A DNA stretch of 64,000 nt, taken from the NCBI GenBank assembly GCA_003116995.1, contig BDSL01000015.1, positions 806,001 through 870,000 on the forward strand, given 5' to 3'. The notes beneath the pieces are model-generated. The model was given only the letters and a program-made list of their open reading frames with translations, was not told where the DNA came from and ran no database searches. Source of the DNA: Yamagishiella unicocca (Eukaryota > Chlorophyta > Chlorophyceae > Chlamydomonadales > Volvocaceae). Position 1 is the first letter of the stretch, and the number at the start of each line of letters is the position of its first letter. Made by a program: the position numbers and the translations under genes. Positions 35,453-45,400 of this stretch are shown here, piece after piece.

Positions 35453-37206
35453 CTGTGGCGAGCTTCGCACCTGGCGCACAGCCTCGCGCGCACTCGGGTT
35501 TTCGCCAAGCCCACGCCTCCATCCTTTGTGCCCGTCCCCCGCAACCTGCGCGCAGGGTATGCAGAGGTAAAGGCGCAGCACCGGGAGCGGACGCGGCGCC
35601 CCACGCTGCCCACATGGCCCCCCGCCCCTCCTGTCGGGGGCCACTCGGGCGCCCGCTGTGCGGCGAACGACTCATCAGCGTTATAGGTCGGGTGGATGCG
35701 ACGGCGGCGGCGGCGGCACACCGGGTAACACCGGGCCGTTGAGCAATAGGACGCAATGCTGCTGCCTTTGGGTCCGGCGTCATGTGAGGGAGGGGTGGGG
35801 GAGAGGCCTTACAGCGAAGGCGCTGCGTGGCAGCACGCAGCGACCGCAGCCCGGCCAGCGAAGGCGCGAGTTGGATGCATGGCAGGGCATGGCATGGCGG
35901 TGTCTTGATCTCGACTGGGGCCGCGACGACCGCTGCCTCTCGGAGGCCTGATGGTGCCGGCGAGGCAGTAGCAGCACTTAGAAGGCGGACCGACGACTCG
36001 GCGGGTTGCTACTGCGAGCACTGGACCGTAGCAGGCGGTGTGCAACAGGATCGGGGGGAGCAAGGGCTGCGCGGCCGTGGAGTCTAGTTCACCTTTGCAG
36101 TTCGGCTTTGGAGTTTATTGCTGTATGTTATGTATAAGGCCCGTTTGGGCGTCTGGTGAGCGTCTCTGGCACCAGGCCTACGGGCGTCTTGAGCCGATGT
36201 GTTCGTCCTCTCCGTCAGCCATCTTCTCTCTTGTGTACCGACCTTGGCGCGGGAGCTTGCGACCCGTCGCAGTGATGAGCACCTGCATGCAACCGCGTTT
36301 GAGGTGTCACTGGCCGCCGTAATGTATCTTGAAAATGGAGCTCCGTTCGGGTGGGGCACGCTACATTGTATGTGGGGGGAACGGAAGTCCCTGCCCTCTG
36401 AAGTTCACGCGGTGTGATCGCAACGAGGGGAAGCGGATGCTGGTTGCAGGGAGCATTGCGTCCGGACGTTTGTGTTCCGTACCGCCAATAAACCCTGATG
36501 GAGTATAACACCAACACCCATGGACTTTCAGAATGGTTGCCGTCGCGAGCTAAGCTAAAGCCAGGATTAGCTGGCCGTGCTCCACAGCACCGCCGGCACC
36601 GCGGCGGAGTTCTTCGTGGATTGGGCAGGTCTCCATTGTTACATCCTACCGGGCTGCTGCTGGTGCGGGTCGAATGTGCTAAACATCACGTAGCTTTACT
36701 ACATATTTATATACCCGTAGGTGGATATTATTTTGAATCCCTTCGGAAAAAACACGTGTTCTCCTGTGCGCTTCGTGGGTCGCCGGGCGGCCTCCAAACG
36801 CCTGTCCTTTGGGGCGCGCGTGGTCCGGTGTGTGTCGTCTACTGACTGATTTGTGATGTTGCTGTTAGGTCGCGCGAGGGGGCTGGGCCGGGACGGCATG
36901 GGTCCGGCAAGAGGCGCTGGCCCGGCGTTAGTCCTGGGGGTGACGTGACTTGGTTTTGTTTTTGCGCGATATCTGCGTGAATGTGTAAATCCATAACACT
37001 GAGGTCCGTCGTTTGCTGTCGGTGGCAAGGGCTTCTAAGGTATGGGAATCGGAATATAACATCGCAACAAGCCTCTACATGGACTGCCATACCCCCCGAT
37101 GCGTGCCTCTCTTTGCCCAGCCGCTGCCCAGCGCTGGCCCGTACCGCTTGACCTACTTGCCGCGCACGAACTGAAATGCCCGCGGCTCCTACTGGACTTT
37201 TATATC

Positions 37207-37325
37207 AGCGTAACAGTTACTACTACAGGCGCCGTCATATGGTGTGGGTGCGGCTATCAGGCTGCGGAGCACGAGCGGTGTTTCGGTGCCTTCTGGTCTG
37301 GAACCCACTGTAACAGTTACTAATA
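37207..37325 (+). repeat. Family A repeat end with duplicated tail
   Basis: CTTCTGGTCTGGAACCCACT then GTAACAGTTACTAATACG ends at 37325. The tail word GTAACAGTTACTACTAC is also present about 100 bp upstream at 37209. This suggests two nested or adjacent ends. Confidence 0.7.
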
Positions 37326-38170
37326 CGTTAATGATTCGTAACCCACACTGACATGCAGAGGCGCTGGCAACGCTGTCCCGGCTGTGTGCATCATCGGGTG
37401 TGTGGCTGCTGCCGTCCTCCAAACCGTCCGCGGTATAGCAGAGTCCGGTCCTCCGCCGGCACCGCGCCGTTTGTCCGCCCCTTCCTGTGACGCAGGGTCT
37501 CCATCTTTTGTTACTATACTCCCCACTCATTTCCGTTGCAAATTAATACAAGCGGTGGAGGGACGCGGGTTGGCATCCCCGCCAAGCCGCGGCGGCGGCT
37601 TTGCCGGCGTGACACCTGCCCCGCCCCACAGCTCCGAAGCCAGCAGGCACTGCCATCACAACACGTGGACCGGCAGAGACGAATCGCGAACGTGGGCAGG
37701 TACCCATCCAACCACAACCAGTGTGGCATGAAATGACCTGGCAGCGACTGCTGTTACATCGTGACAGCGAGCCCCACATGGCTCCCCGGTGAAGTGAAGC
37801 TCACACTCGGTTACGGCACTCGTTAACGGCACGACCTCACCGAGCGTATTGTCGTCAGCGAGAGCGAGGGGGTTTGATGCGCGAAACGCCGGTTCGCTGT
37901 ACCAGACAGCGCCGGAACCCACAAAGCGGCGTCCAGCGTCACAACACGTGCTCCAGGCTGCCATCGCCTCCCCGGCAGACGGCTAACCTACCACTCATCC
38001 AACCTCCCCCAAGCCGCCTAGTCAAACCCCCTCACCCCCGCGCTCGTCCAACCATCCTCTCCGCCGTCCACCTCCTGCCTTCCACCGCCTGCCTCCCACG
38101 ACCCCAAACGAACATAACACGATAGTCGCCCTCGGCCCCACCCCACCCCACCCCGCCCAGTCGCGCACTC

Positions 38171-40000
38171 TTATTCCTGGATGCTGCTGCTGCTCCCGCT
38201 CCCGCTCCCGCTGCCACTGCCGCTGCTGCTGCTGCTGCTCCCGCTGCCACTGCCACTGCCGCTTGTGCGGGAACGGCCTTCCCACGGCAGCGCCCGCCGC
38301 GCTGGCCTCGGCGCCCGAGCCGCCTCCCGCACCCGCTCGATGACCGGCCGCTGGTCCTCCTCCTCCGCCTCCTCCTCCGCCCGCTGCGCCAGCAGGTGCC
38401 CCATCCCTGGAGGCGGTCGGAACACCACGTAGGCCTTCTTCCAGTCGTCCTCACGCCACACCATCTTCTTCCCGCCGCGGGAAATGGTGACGCGCCTCCG
38501 GCCCAGGTAGTTGATCGTGTTCACGCGCTCAACCGACATGCCGTACACGGACTCCAGGAAGGCCGCGACCTCGAGCTGGGGTGCGGCGGTAGCGGGGCGG
38601 TAGCGGGGGATGGTGGGGCGGCGTTGGAACGCGTACGCGCCCTGCGTGGTAAAGTACTGGATAGGCTATGATACGACGAGTGCGAAACGCCTATTCGAGT
38701 GGGCATGCAGGGGAACTTGGTGGATGGGTCGGAGGAAGAAAACGCGGATCCCAGCCCCGGTCCATCGTGCAAACTAAAGCTAGAGGAGTGCTGTTTTCGA
38801 GCTGGCGGGTCCAAGAAATAGACTGCGGACAGCGGCGGCTTGCAGACATCAAGCTGGCGGGAACCACGCAAGCAGGGGTTGGGGGCGGGGTGGAGTTGCT
38901 GGGTGAGTGGTTTAGGGTTTTTAGGGTTAGGTGGCGAGACCCGTGCCGGAGGCGGCGACCGTCTGCGCCGTTGCGGCAACGGCTCCGGTCCGTCGCCGGG
39001 TCAGCGGCCGGAGGCTCTGCATTGCACAATCCTCGTCCCACAAGCCCCCACCCGCGCAAAGCAGTTCTCGACGACGACAAAAGCCGTTCACCCTCCCCAA
39101 CCCCTCAAATTATCCGCCAATCCTCGTCCCACGAGCCCCCACCCGCGCAAAGCGGTTCTCGACGACAACAAAAGCCGTTCACCCTCCCCAACCCCTCAAA
39201 TTGTGATCCATATCCGCCAATCCCCACCCCCACCCTTAAGGCCAGTAGCGAACCGGCCTCGCATCCTGACCCTGACCTTGACCCGCCTATCGGCCCCGCC
39301 ATCGCTACCTTTGTGACGTCTGGCGTCGTCTTGAACACCACCTCCCGCAGCCACCCCGTTTCCCGCAGCTGCACAAGCTGGTGGTCCGGCAGCCTTTGCA
39401 TTTGGAGCGTCAAGTTTGGGAAGCAGATGGGGATGCGGCGCGCGGGCGGGTCCCGCGAGATGCGCTGCTCGCTGCTGACGAAGCGAAGGGGAGGCGGCGT
39501 GGGAGCGTCGTCGTCGTCGGCGCCGGCGTCATCACGAGAGCTATGGGCCTGTGTTGAAGGGGGCCAGTGGTGCTGCTGGTCAGGGTGTTGGTGTTGGGTA
39601 GGCCTGGCGTTCGCGAGCTTCGCGAGCTCCGCGAGCCCGGCTAACAGGATGGCGGAGTAAAGCAGATGGAAGGGCAGCGCACCCGATGCAAATGTGCGCT
39701 ATGCCACGGGACACAGGTACGGTAGTAGCGCACTGCCCGCAAGAGAATGTCGATCGATGGAAATATGTGATGTGAACGCTTGTGCAGTGCGTTTGCGTTG
39801 AAAGGGCACGTGCATCGCACCTGCTTGGCATCCTGCTTTCTGCTCGGCCGTGCCGCACTCTCTCCGCTGGTATGCTGACTGCGCCAAGATGCGCTCGAGC
39901 TGAGTGTCTCAAGCGCACCACTTCGACCTAGCTGCGTGTGCTGGAGGCAGCCATAGCCCGCACGCAGTAATAAGCGCAAGTCACGCAACGTGGATGCCAT
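38171..40000 (-). CDS. MRPL23: Mitochondrial large-subunit ribosomal protein uL23m
   Basis: uL23 binds 23S-type rRNA near the peptide exit tunnel. Exons 40000-39821, 39548-39309 and 38575-38171 are all in phase 0 and encode 274 residues ending at TAA. Exon 1 is a good mitochondrial presequence: Arg/Ser/Leu-rich, with MASTLRDLRLLLRAGYG at the start. Exon 2 carries RRIPICFPNLTLQM and REVVFKTTPDVTK. Exon 3 carries VAAFLESVYGMSVERVNTIN, YLGRRRV and WKKAYVVF. These are the hallmarks of the L23 fold in mitochondrial homologues. The C-terminus is extended by an acidic region (RAEEEAEEEDQR) and a Ser/Gly run of about 25 residues (encoded at 38174-38250) not expected in the core family. The gene is head to head with the deaminase-like gene. 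Confidence 0.87.
39029..39219. repeat. ~91-nt tandem duplication in uL23m intron 2
   Basis: CCTCGTCCCACAAGCCCCCA...AGCCGTTCACCCTCCCCAAC, with CCCCTCAAATT, occurs twice in tandem with a few substitutions and a short insertion in the second copy. Confidence 0.9.
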
Positions 40001-40080
40001 GCGCACTAATTTACACTAAACTGCGCGATAATTAAAACCAGGGCCATATTACGTCTAGCCTGTGCCTTATTAAGGGTCGA
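40001..40080. promoter_or_regulatory. Short divergent intergenic region (candidate bidirectional promoter)
   Basis: Only 80 bp separate the uL23m ATG (40000, minus) from the first in-frame ATG of the deaminase-like gene (40081, plus). The stretch is AT-rich (GCGATAATTAAAACCAGGG, CCTTATTAAGGG). If the second gene starts at a later ATG the gap grows but the orientation stays head to head. No named motif was identified. Confidence 0.4.
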
Positions 40081-41092
40081 ATGGAGCATTCTGTGAACTG
40101 GACAGGGTTGTACGACAGCCAGCGAAATGCCTTCTTACTATGCATGCAGGGACTAGAACATCTCTGCAACCCACCCCTGCTTTTAAACCAGCGAACTCCT
40201 GCTATCCGCCTGCTTGATATCCACCCTGCTCCGACCCGCTCGGCATCCCTCAAACGTCCTAACACAAGTAAACACGCATGGCAACCCACTACTGGCGCAA
40301 CCTGGATTCTAAGGTCGTCCACGCGTCCTTCATCGGCGTGCTCGCCCAGCCTCGCGCTACGATGGCCACGGCATGCGACGAGTGCGTTAAATGCAAAAAA
40401 GAGGCCAAACGCGAGCGGCGACTATGACATCCTTCAGTCGCTAAGTGATCATCGAACCTGCGCGGGTGAGCTGGTCGGCCAGACTGAGGCGCAGTTCAGA
40501 CGGCGGGACTGCGGGAACGCGCGGGAAAGTGGACGGCCTCCTTTCTACTTTGCCACGCACTATACGACCGCTCCCCAAGCTTTTCCTGCGATTACATGTC
40601 ACTTCTGCTGCTGTTTCGACAACGCTCGCGTTTTCCTGGAACAGACGGAGGCTTGCGACTCCAACTGGGTAGTCCCGGTCGCGTCCCGCCGTGTACCCCC
40701 TCCCAGTCCCTAGACGCCACGCCCTTGTGCCTTGGTCCATTCGCGCAGAACGCAAGCTGATCAACACATGGGTCGCTGAGGCGCGCAAGCACGGCCAGCG
40801 CCCGCACCAGGTTGCTCGGTGGATACGGCGGAAGGCGGGCACAACCATTTGCGTCTGGCGCCGCCGGCAGGACGGCACTCTGGGCTGCAGCGTCCCATGC
40901 GTCTGCTGCCGCCAGCTGCTTCAACATTTTGACCTCCGCGTCAGCTGTGTCGTGGAGGGCGGGACGTGGTGGGGTGGCAGGCTCGACTCCCCGGACGCGC
41001 CGTCCAGCAAGCCCACCACCGGCCAGCGCCGCACGTTGCACTTTAGCAACGCCAATGCCCATCAGGAATTAGAGAATAAGTCCCGGAAGTAG
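40081..41092 (+). CDS. Deaminase-superfamily-like protein (candidate)
   Basis: Two exons, 40081-40465 and 40707-41092, join in phase 1 and give about 256 residues ending at TAG; the start is tentative. The C-terminal half contains IRAERKLINTW, then about 35 residues later TTICVWRRRQDGTLGCSVPC followed by VCCRQLLQHFDLRV. The order (x)AE ... S-x-PCxxC-R plus a following helix and strand is the zinc site layout of the cytidine deaminase fold, with Arg in place of the usual His/Cys of HAE. GRLDSPDAPSSKPTTGQRR follows. The N-terminal exon has no recognised features. An alternative ATG at 40278 opens a different frame (MATHYWRNLDSK) that ends in TGA, and I could not fit it to the second exon. The substrate is unknown. 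The minus-strand open frame here (40592-41062) is taken as a shadow. Confidence 0.5.
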
Positions 41093-41523
41093 CGGCCTCA
41101 GCGCCGTTGAAGCCTCTCGGAAAAGCGGATCGGAAGACGGGCGGGCGTGGCGGGCGTGGGGCGTGTACCTACCTTCAGCGCAGGCGCATAGTTGCCCACA
41201 TAGGGCAGGCGCGTAAGGCGGTGGGGGAGCCCTTTTCTGTAGGGGTTGGACTCGTGCGCGTTTTTGCTGACTGTGACTCTGACGCTCGGACTGGACTGAG
41301 CCATTTTGCTCGTTATCGTATTCCGGCTTGGTATTCGGTTGCTGCGTATGCGGTGTTGGCGGTTGCGAAGCGATTACTTCGGTGTTTGGCTGACTGTTGG
41401 ACATATACACACACACGCTGGCGGCGACGGGCTGCCCGACCGGTGCATCCAGCCTATTGACACACCGGCAGGCCTCGCCGCGCAGGCTGCAGAGCTGGCG
41501 TAGCACAGCCCAGCCGCCGCGTG
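41093..41523. other. No gene seen
   Basis: Presumed 3' untranslated region of the deaminase-like gene and intergenic sequence. Nothing else supported. Confidence 0.4.
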
Positions 41524-41883
41524 TCAAGGCGCCACCCCACTACGCGTGGGAGCCTGACCTCCTGGCCTGCTATTATCCGGTGCCAATTGCATGGCCCACG
41601 AGGCTTCCTGCCGGCGCTCCGAGCACAACTCCTGTACCAAAGCTGCCATCAGACGTTCCTCGTGTGCGCTGTCTAAGTAGTCTCTAACCAGCCAACCGAC
41701 CAACTGACCAACCAACGCGTTCCCCTCATCTGCATGTGTGGCATGAGATGCGGCCCTGTGGGTTATATGCCCCCATGGGAGCTCCCTGCTGAACTTTTTG
41801 TCCGTCAAGAAGTTATCCGCATCGGCGTGTCCCCAGCCGGCCGCCACATGGGCCTCCACCTGCTTTGCGGCCTGTCCATACAT
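41524..41883 (-). CDS. Hypothetical small protein (weak candidate)
   Basis: An ATG-started 119-residue minus-strand frame with ordinary protein-like composition (YGQAAKQVEAHVAAGWGHAD, RDYLDSAHEERLMAALVQEL). The frame stays open upstream of the ATG through a Cys-rich stretch (CCVRCPPVEGTC). It lies beyond the proposed ATM1 poly(A) signal, so it could be a separate gene or an extended 3' untranslated region. No family recognised and no splice support. Confidence 0.25.
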   Translation of the reverse strand: MYGQAAKQVEAHVAAGWGHADADNFLTDKKFSRELPWGHITHRAASHATHADEGNALVGQLVGWLVRDYLDSAHEERLMAALVQELCSERRQEASWAMQLAPDNSRPGGQAPTRSGVAP

Positions 41884-42289
41884 GCCTGGCTCGCACACCT
41901 GACGGCAGGTGCCCTCCACGGGCGGACAGCGCACACAGCAGCGCGGGAACGCCGGTAGGTAGGCTGCATTTTGGTGACATGGCAAGCCGGCCGCGATGGG
42001 CGCTCCTGTAGGCAGAGGGACAGAGGGTTCTACACGCGAGCATTTGGGGACGGCGGCGGCGGTGCGGCCGCAGTGGCCCACCCGTGAAGAGGTGCGTCCG
42101 GATTCGAGGCTGAACGGATAAATGAATGTGGCGCGATCCCTCCTGGCCTACCGGCGTTGCAAACGCAGGCACGGAGCTGCAAAGCGCATCCTCCCGCTGA
42201 AACCAACAGCTTTGCTGGCAAGGCATGCAGAGACCAGCGAGAGGGGGAGACGCAAGAGGCTGGGAGGGGCACTCGCCACTTGAAGCGGG

Positions 42290-42294
42290 TTACA
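42290..42294 (-). terminator. Candidate TGTAA poly(A) signal for ATM1
   Basis: The minus strand reads CTGTAACCCGC, 134 nt downstream of the ATM1 stop. TGTAA is the usual volvocine poly(A) signal; placement is plausible but unproven. Confidence 0.4.
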
Positions 42295-42427
42295 GGGATA
42301 CCATCGCCTACCCTGGAGCCTCGCCTCATCAGGAATGTGCGGCTTCATCTGCTGACCCAGAAATCTCCTCCTAAACCCCTGGGCAGATGCTCAGTTATGG
42401 GCCATTCATTACGCTGCCGCTGCCGCA

Positions 42428-45400
42428 CTACGCTGCCACTGCCGCCGCCGTGGCAGGCCCCCTCACCCCCGACCCCAAGTCGTCTACGTTGGCCTGTCTC
42501 GCCCACAGCTCAGCATACCGGCCCCCCCGGGCGAGCAGCTCGGAGTGGGTGCCTGGCGGTCGGAGGGGCCGCCACGTCCCGGGGGGTGCGAGGGGTTTTA
42601 TAAGAGAATCCGCGAATCCACGGCCGACAAGGAGAAGGAGCGGGGTTGCGTTGGGTTGCGAGGGGGTTGCGTTGTCTTGGGCTCGGAAGGGCGTGTTGGA
42701 CGTGAGGTGATACACGTGAGGGCGAAAAGGTATCGACGTGCCGAGTTCTGTGATGCAGAGACGCACTTCATGCCGCCGCTATGCGCCTCCCGCCCTCGCC
42801 CTCCCTCCCTCCCCCACCCAGCCACCACATCCGCCAAACCAGTCGGGCTTGTTCGTGGCCGGCACTCTGCTCCCAACCGCAAGTAGGCCGCCGGCATGTG
42901 TTCCCACCGGCAAGGTGGGCCTCCGGGACTTTGCACCAACCCGGCAGCGGCGCCCCCCAGCCCGCCTGCTGATGACCCCTTCACTGCTGCCTCTCGGCCG
43001 GTCCCCCGCACCCACCTGACTCGACCACGCGGCCGTCATCCAGCACCACGATCTGGTTGCACTGCGCCGCCGTGGACAGCCGGTGCGCCACGAAGATGGA
43101 CGTGCGGTTCTGAAGGGGCGGGTGAGGGGTGCAGGCGAGGGGTGCAGGCGAGGGGTGCAGGTGAGGGGTGCAGGCGAGGGGTGCAGGCGAGGGGTGCAGG
43201 CGAGGGGTGCAGGCGAGGGGTGCAGGTGAGGGGTGCGGGCGAGGGTGGCGGGCGAGGGGTCACATAACGGCACCGACGGACCAGGCGGCTTAGTAATCCC
43301 AAGCGAGGCTGCCCACCTAGCCCGGCGCAGGTACTCAACGGCCAGAGTACGACTTCGGGTATGGGAACAAAGCACTCAGTGGAATCACACGCGTGTAAAA
43401 CCCTAACCCCCAAAACTCCCGCGCCACCCCCCAGCGACTGTATTTCCTCTCTCCCCCCTCTTCCCCCTCTTCCCGCTGCCTCCCCTCATCAAGCTCCCAC
43501 CTGCGCCAGCACCCTCAGCGCCTCCAGGATCTCTGTTTCCGTCTTGCTGTCGAGCGCGCTGGTCGCCTCGTCGAACAGCAACACCTTGGGCGCCTTGAGG
43601 AAGGCCCTGGGCGGAGCAGCGGAGCAGCCACGTCAGCAGCCGGCGAGGCAGCCGACAGCAACAGCAGCAGCAGGCGAGTGCACCAGAGCAGGCAACAACA
43701 ACAGCAGCAGCAGGCGAGAGCACCAGAGCAGGCAACAACAACAGCAGCAGCAGGCGAGAGCACCAGAGCAGGCAACAGCAACAGCAGCAGCAGGCGAGAG
43801 CACCAGAGCAGGCAACAGCAACAGCAGCAGCAGGCGAGAGCACCAGAGCAGGCAACAGCAACAGCAGCAGCAGGCGAGAGCACCAGAGCAGGCAACAACA
43901 GCAGCAGCAGCAGCAGGCGAGAGCACCAGAGCAGGCAACAGCAACAGCAGCAGCAGGCGAGTGCACCAGAGCAGGCAACAGCAACAGCAGCAGCAGGCGA
44001 GAGCACCAGAGCAGGCAACAACAGCAGCAGCAGCAGGCGAGAGCACCAGAGCAGGTAACAGCAACAGCAGCAGCAGGCGAGAGCATCAGAGCAGGCAACA
44101 GCAACAGCAGCAGCAGGCGAGAGCACCAGAGCAGGCAACAACAACAGCAGCAGCAGGCGAGAGCACCAGAGCAGGCAACAGAACCAGCACCAGCAGACAA
44201 GGACACCCGAGCAGGCAACAGCAACAGCAGCAGCAGATACAAGGTAGCAGGCGCCGTGGCATATGCTGGCTGGTGTCCAGATCCCCGCGCGCAGCCGCAC
44301 CTGGCAATGGCCACTCGCTGCTTCTCTCCGCCGCTCAGCTTCAGGCCCCGCTCGCCCACCAGCGTGGAGTAGCCGTCAGGCATGTCCATGATGGCGGTGT
44401 GCACCCGCGCCAGGCGGGCGGCGTCCTCCACTTCCTCCTGAGGGACGAGGGGGAGGGGCGAGAGGAATAAACCCGCGAACCCACACGTGGCGGGCGGCGG
44501 CAGGAGGGACGGGGTGGTAGGTTTGGGGTAGCAGGCACGGCGTGCGCAGGTGCAACCCAAATCGGCGTGCGCAGGTGCAACCCAAATCGGCGTGCGCAGG
44601 TGCAACCCAAATCGGCGTGTGCAGGTGCAACCCACATCCCAACCCAGTACCGCCTGCGACCGACCCTCAACACCGCCACGTAGCAGCTGCCTTTGGGGAC
44701 CGACCCGCGGCATCACCCCGGCTTTCCCTCTCGTACCCCCGACATCGCCACGTAGCAGTGCTGCCTGTCGCGACCGGTGCGCTTCAGTGCGCTGCCCTCA
44801 AGCCCCCCTCCCTGCCCCCGTCCCCGTCGGCCCCCCACCCCTCCGCCTCCCCTTTCGCACGATGCTCCTCTCTGGCCCTTCCCCGCCGCCTCCTGCTGCG
44901 AGCCGGGCAGGCAGTCCTGTACGATACCCTGCTCGTCCTACCCTGGTGGCGCCCGGCCTGCCGTACGCGATGTTGTAGTAGATGGTGTCGTTGAAGAGCA
45001 CCATGTCCTGCGGCACTGTGGCGATGGCGCCACGCAAGCTCGGCAGCGTCAGCTGCCGTACGTCGTGGCCGCCCACTCGCACGACGCCGCCCTCCGCGTC
45101 GTAGAACCTGCAGGTGGCGGGGGGTACGGCGCGGGTGGGGGTATGAGAGGAAGACCCGTGGGTCGGTACTGACTAGGAAACCGGTTAGGAAAACCGTTGG
45201 GTACACACGTTCTGAAGATGCATGCTGGAGAACTTGCACCGCACCGCACCGCGCGGTTGGGGGTGGGCGGTACGGCGGGGGTCGGTTGGGGGTTACCGTC
45301 TTACTGACGCACGGTATATGATGCTTTTCGCGTTGGCGGCCTGGACGTAACGATAACAAAACGATAACATGTTATGAAACGCGAGACCGCAGTTCGCACC

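Larger units (their letters stand above)
35066..38170. other. No complete gene; shared 3' region
   Basis: Lies between the convergent Cys-rich gene and uL23m. It must hold the final exon and 3' end of the Cys-rich gene, which I could not place; an acceptor at 36033 is not phase-compatible with a nearby TAG. It also contains a 24-nt tandem repeat, a family A end and a minus-strand TGTAA at 37754-37758 that could serve uL23m. Confidence 0.4.

Noticed and set aside
40592..41062. Minus-strand 156-residue frame opposite the deaminase-like exon
   Set aside because: Protein-like in places, but no family motif and no splice support; the plus strand shows an ordered AE...PCxxC pattern.
43361..44470. 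369-residue plus-strand frame rich in Gln/Ser/Arg, and the 437-residue Cys/Leu-rich minus frame over it
   Set aside because: Both are translations of the 40-nt ATM1 intron minisatellite. The unit is not a multiple of 3 and real ATM1 exons flank it.
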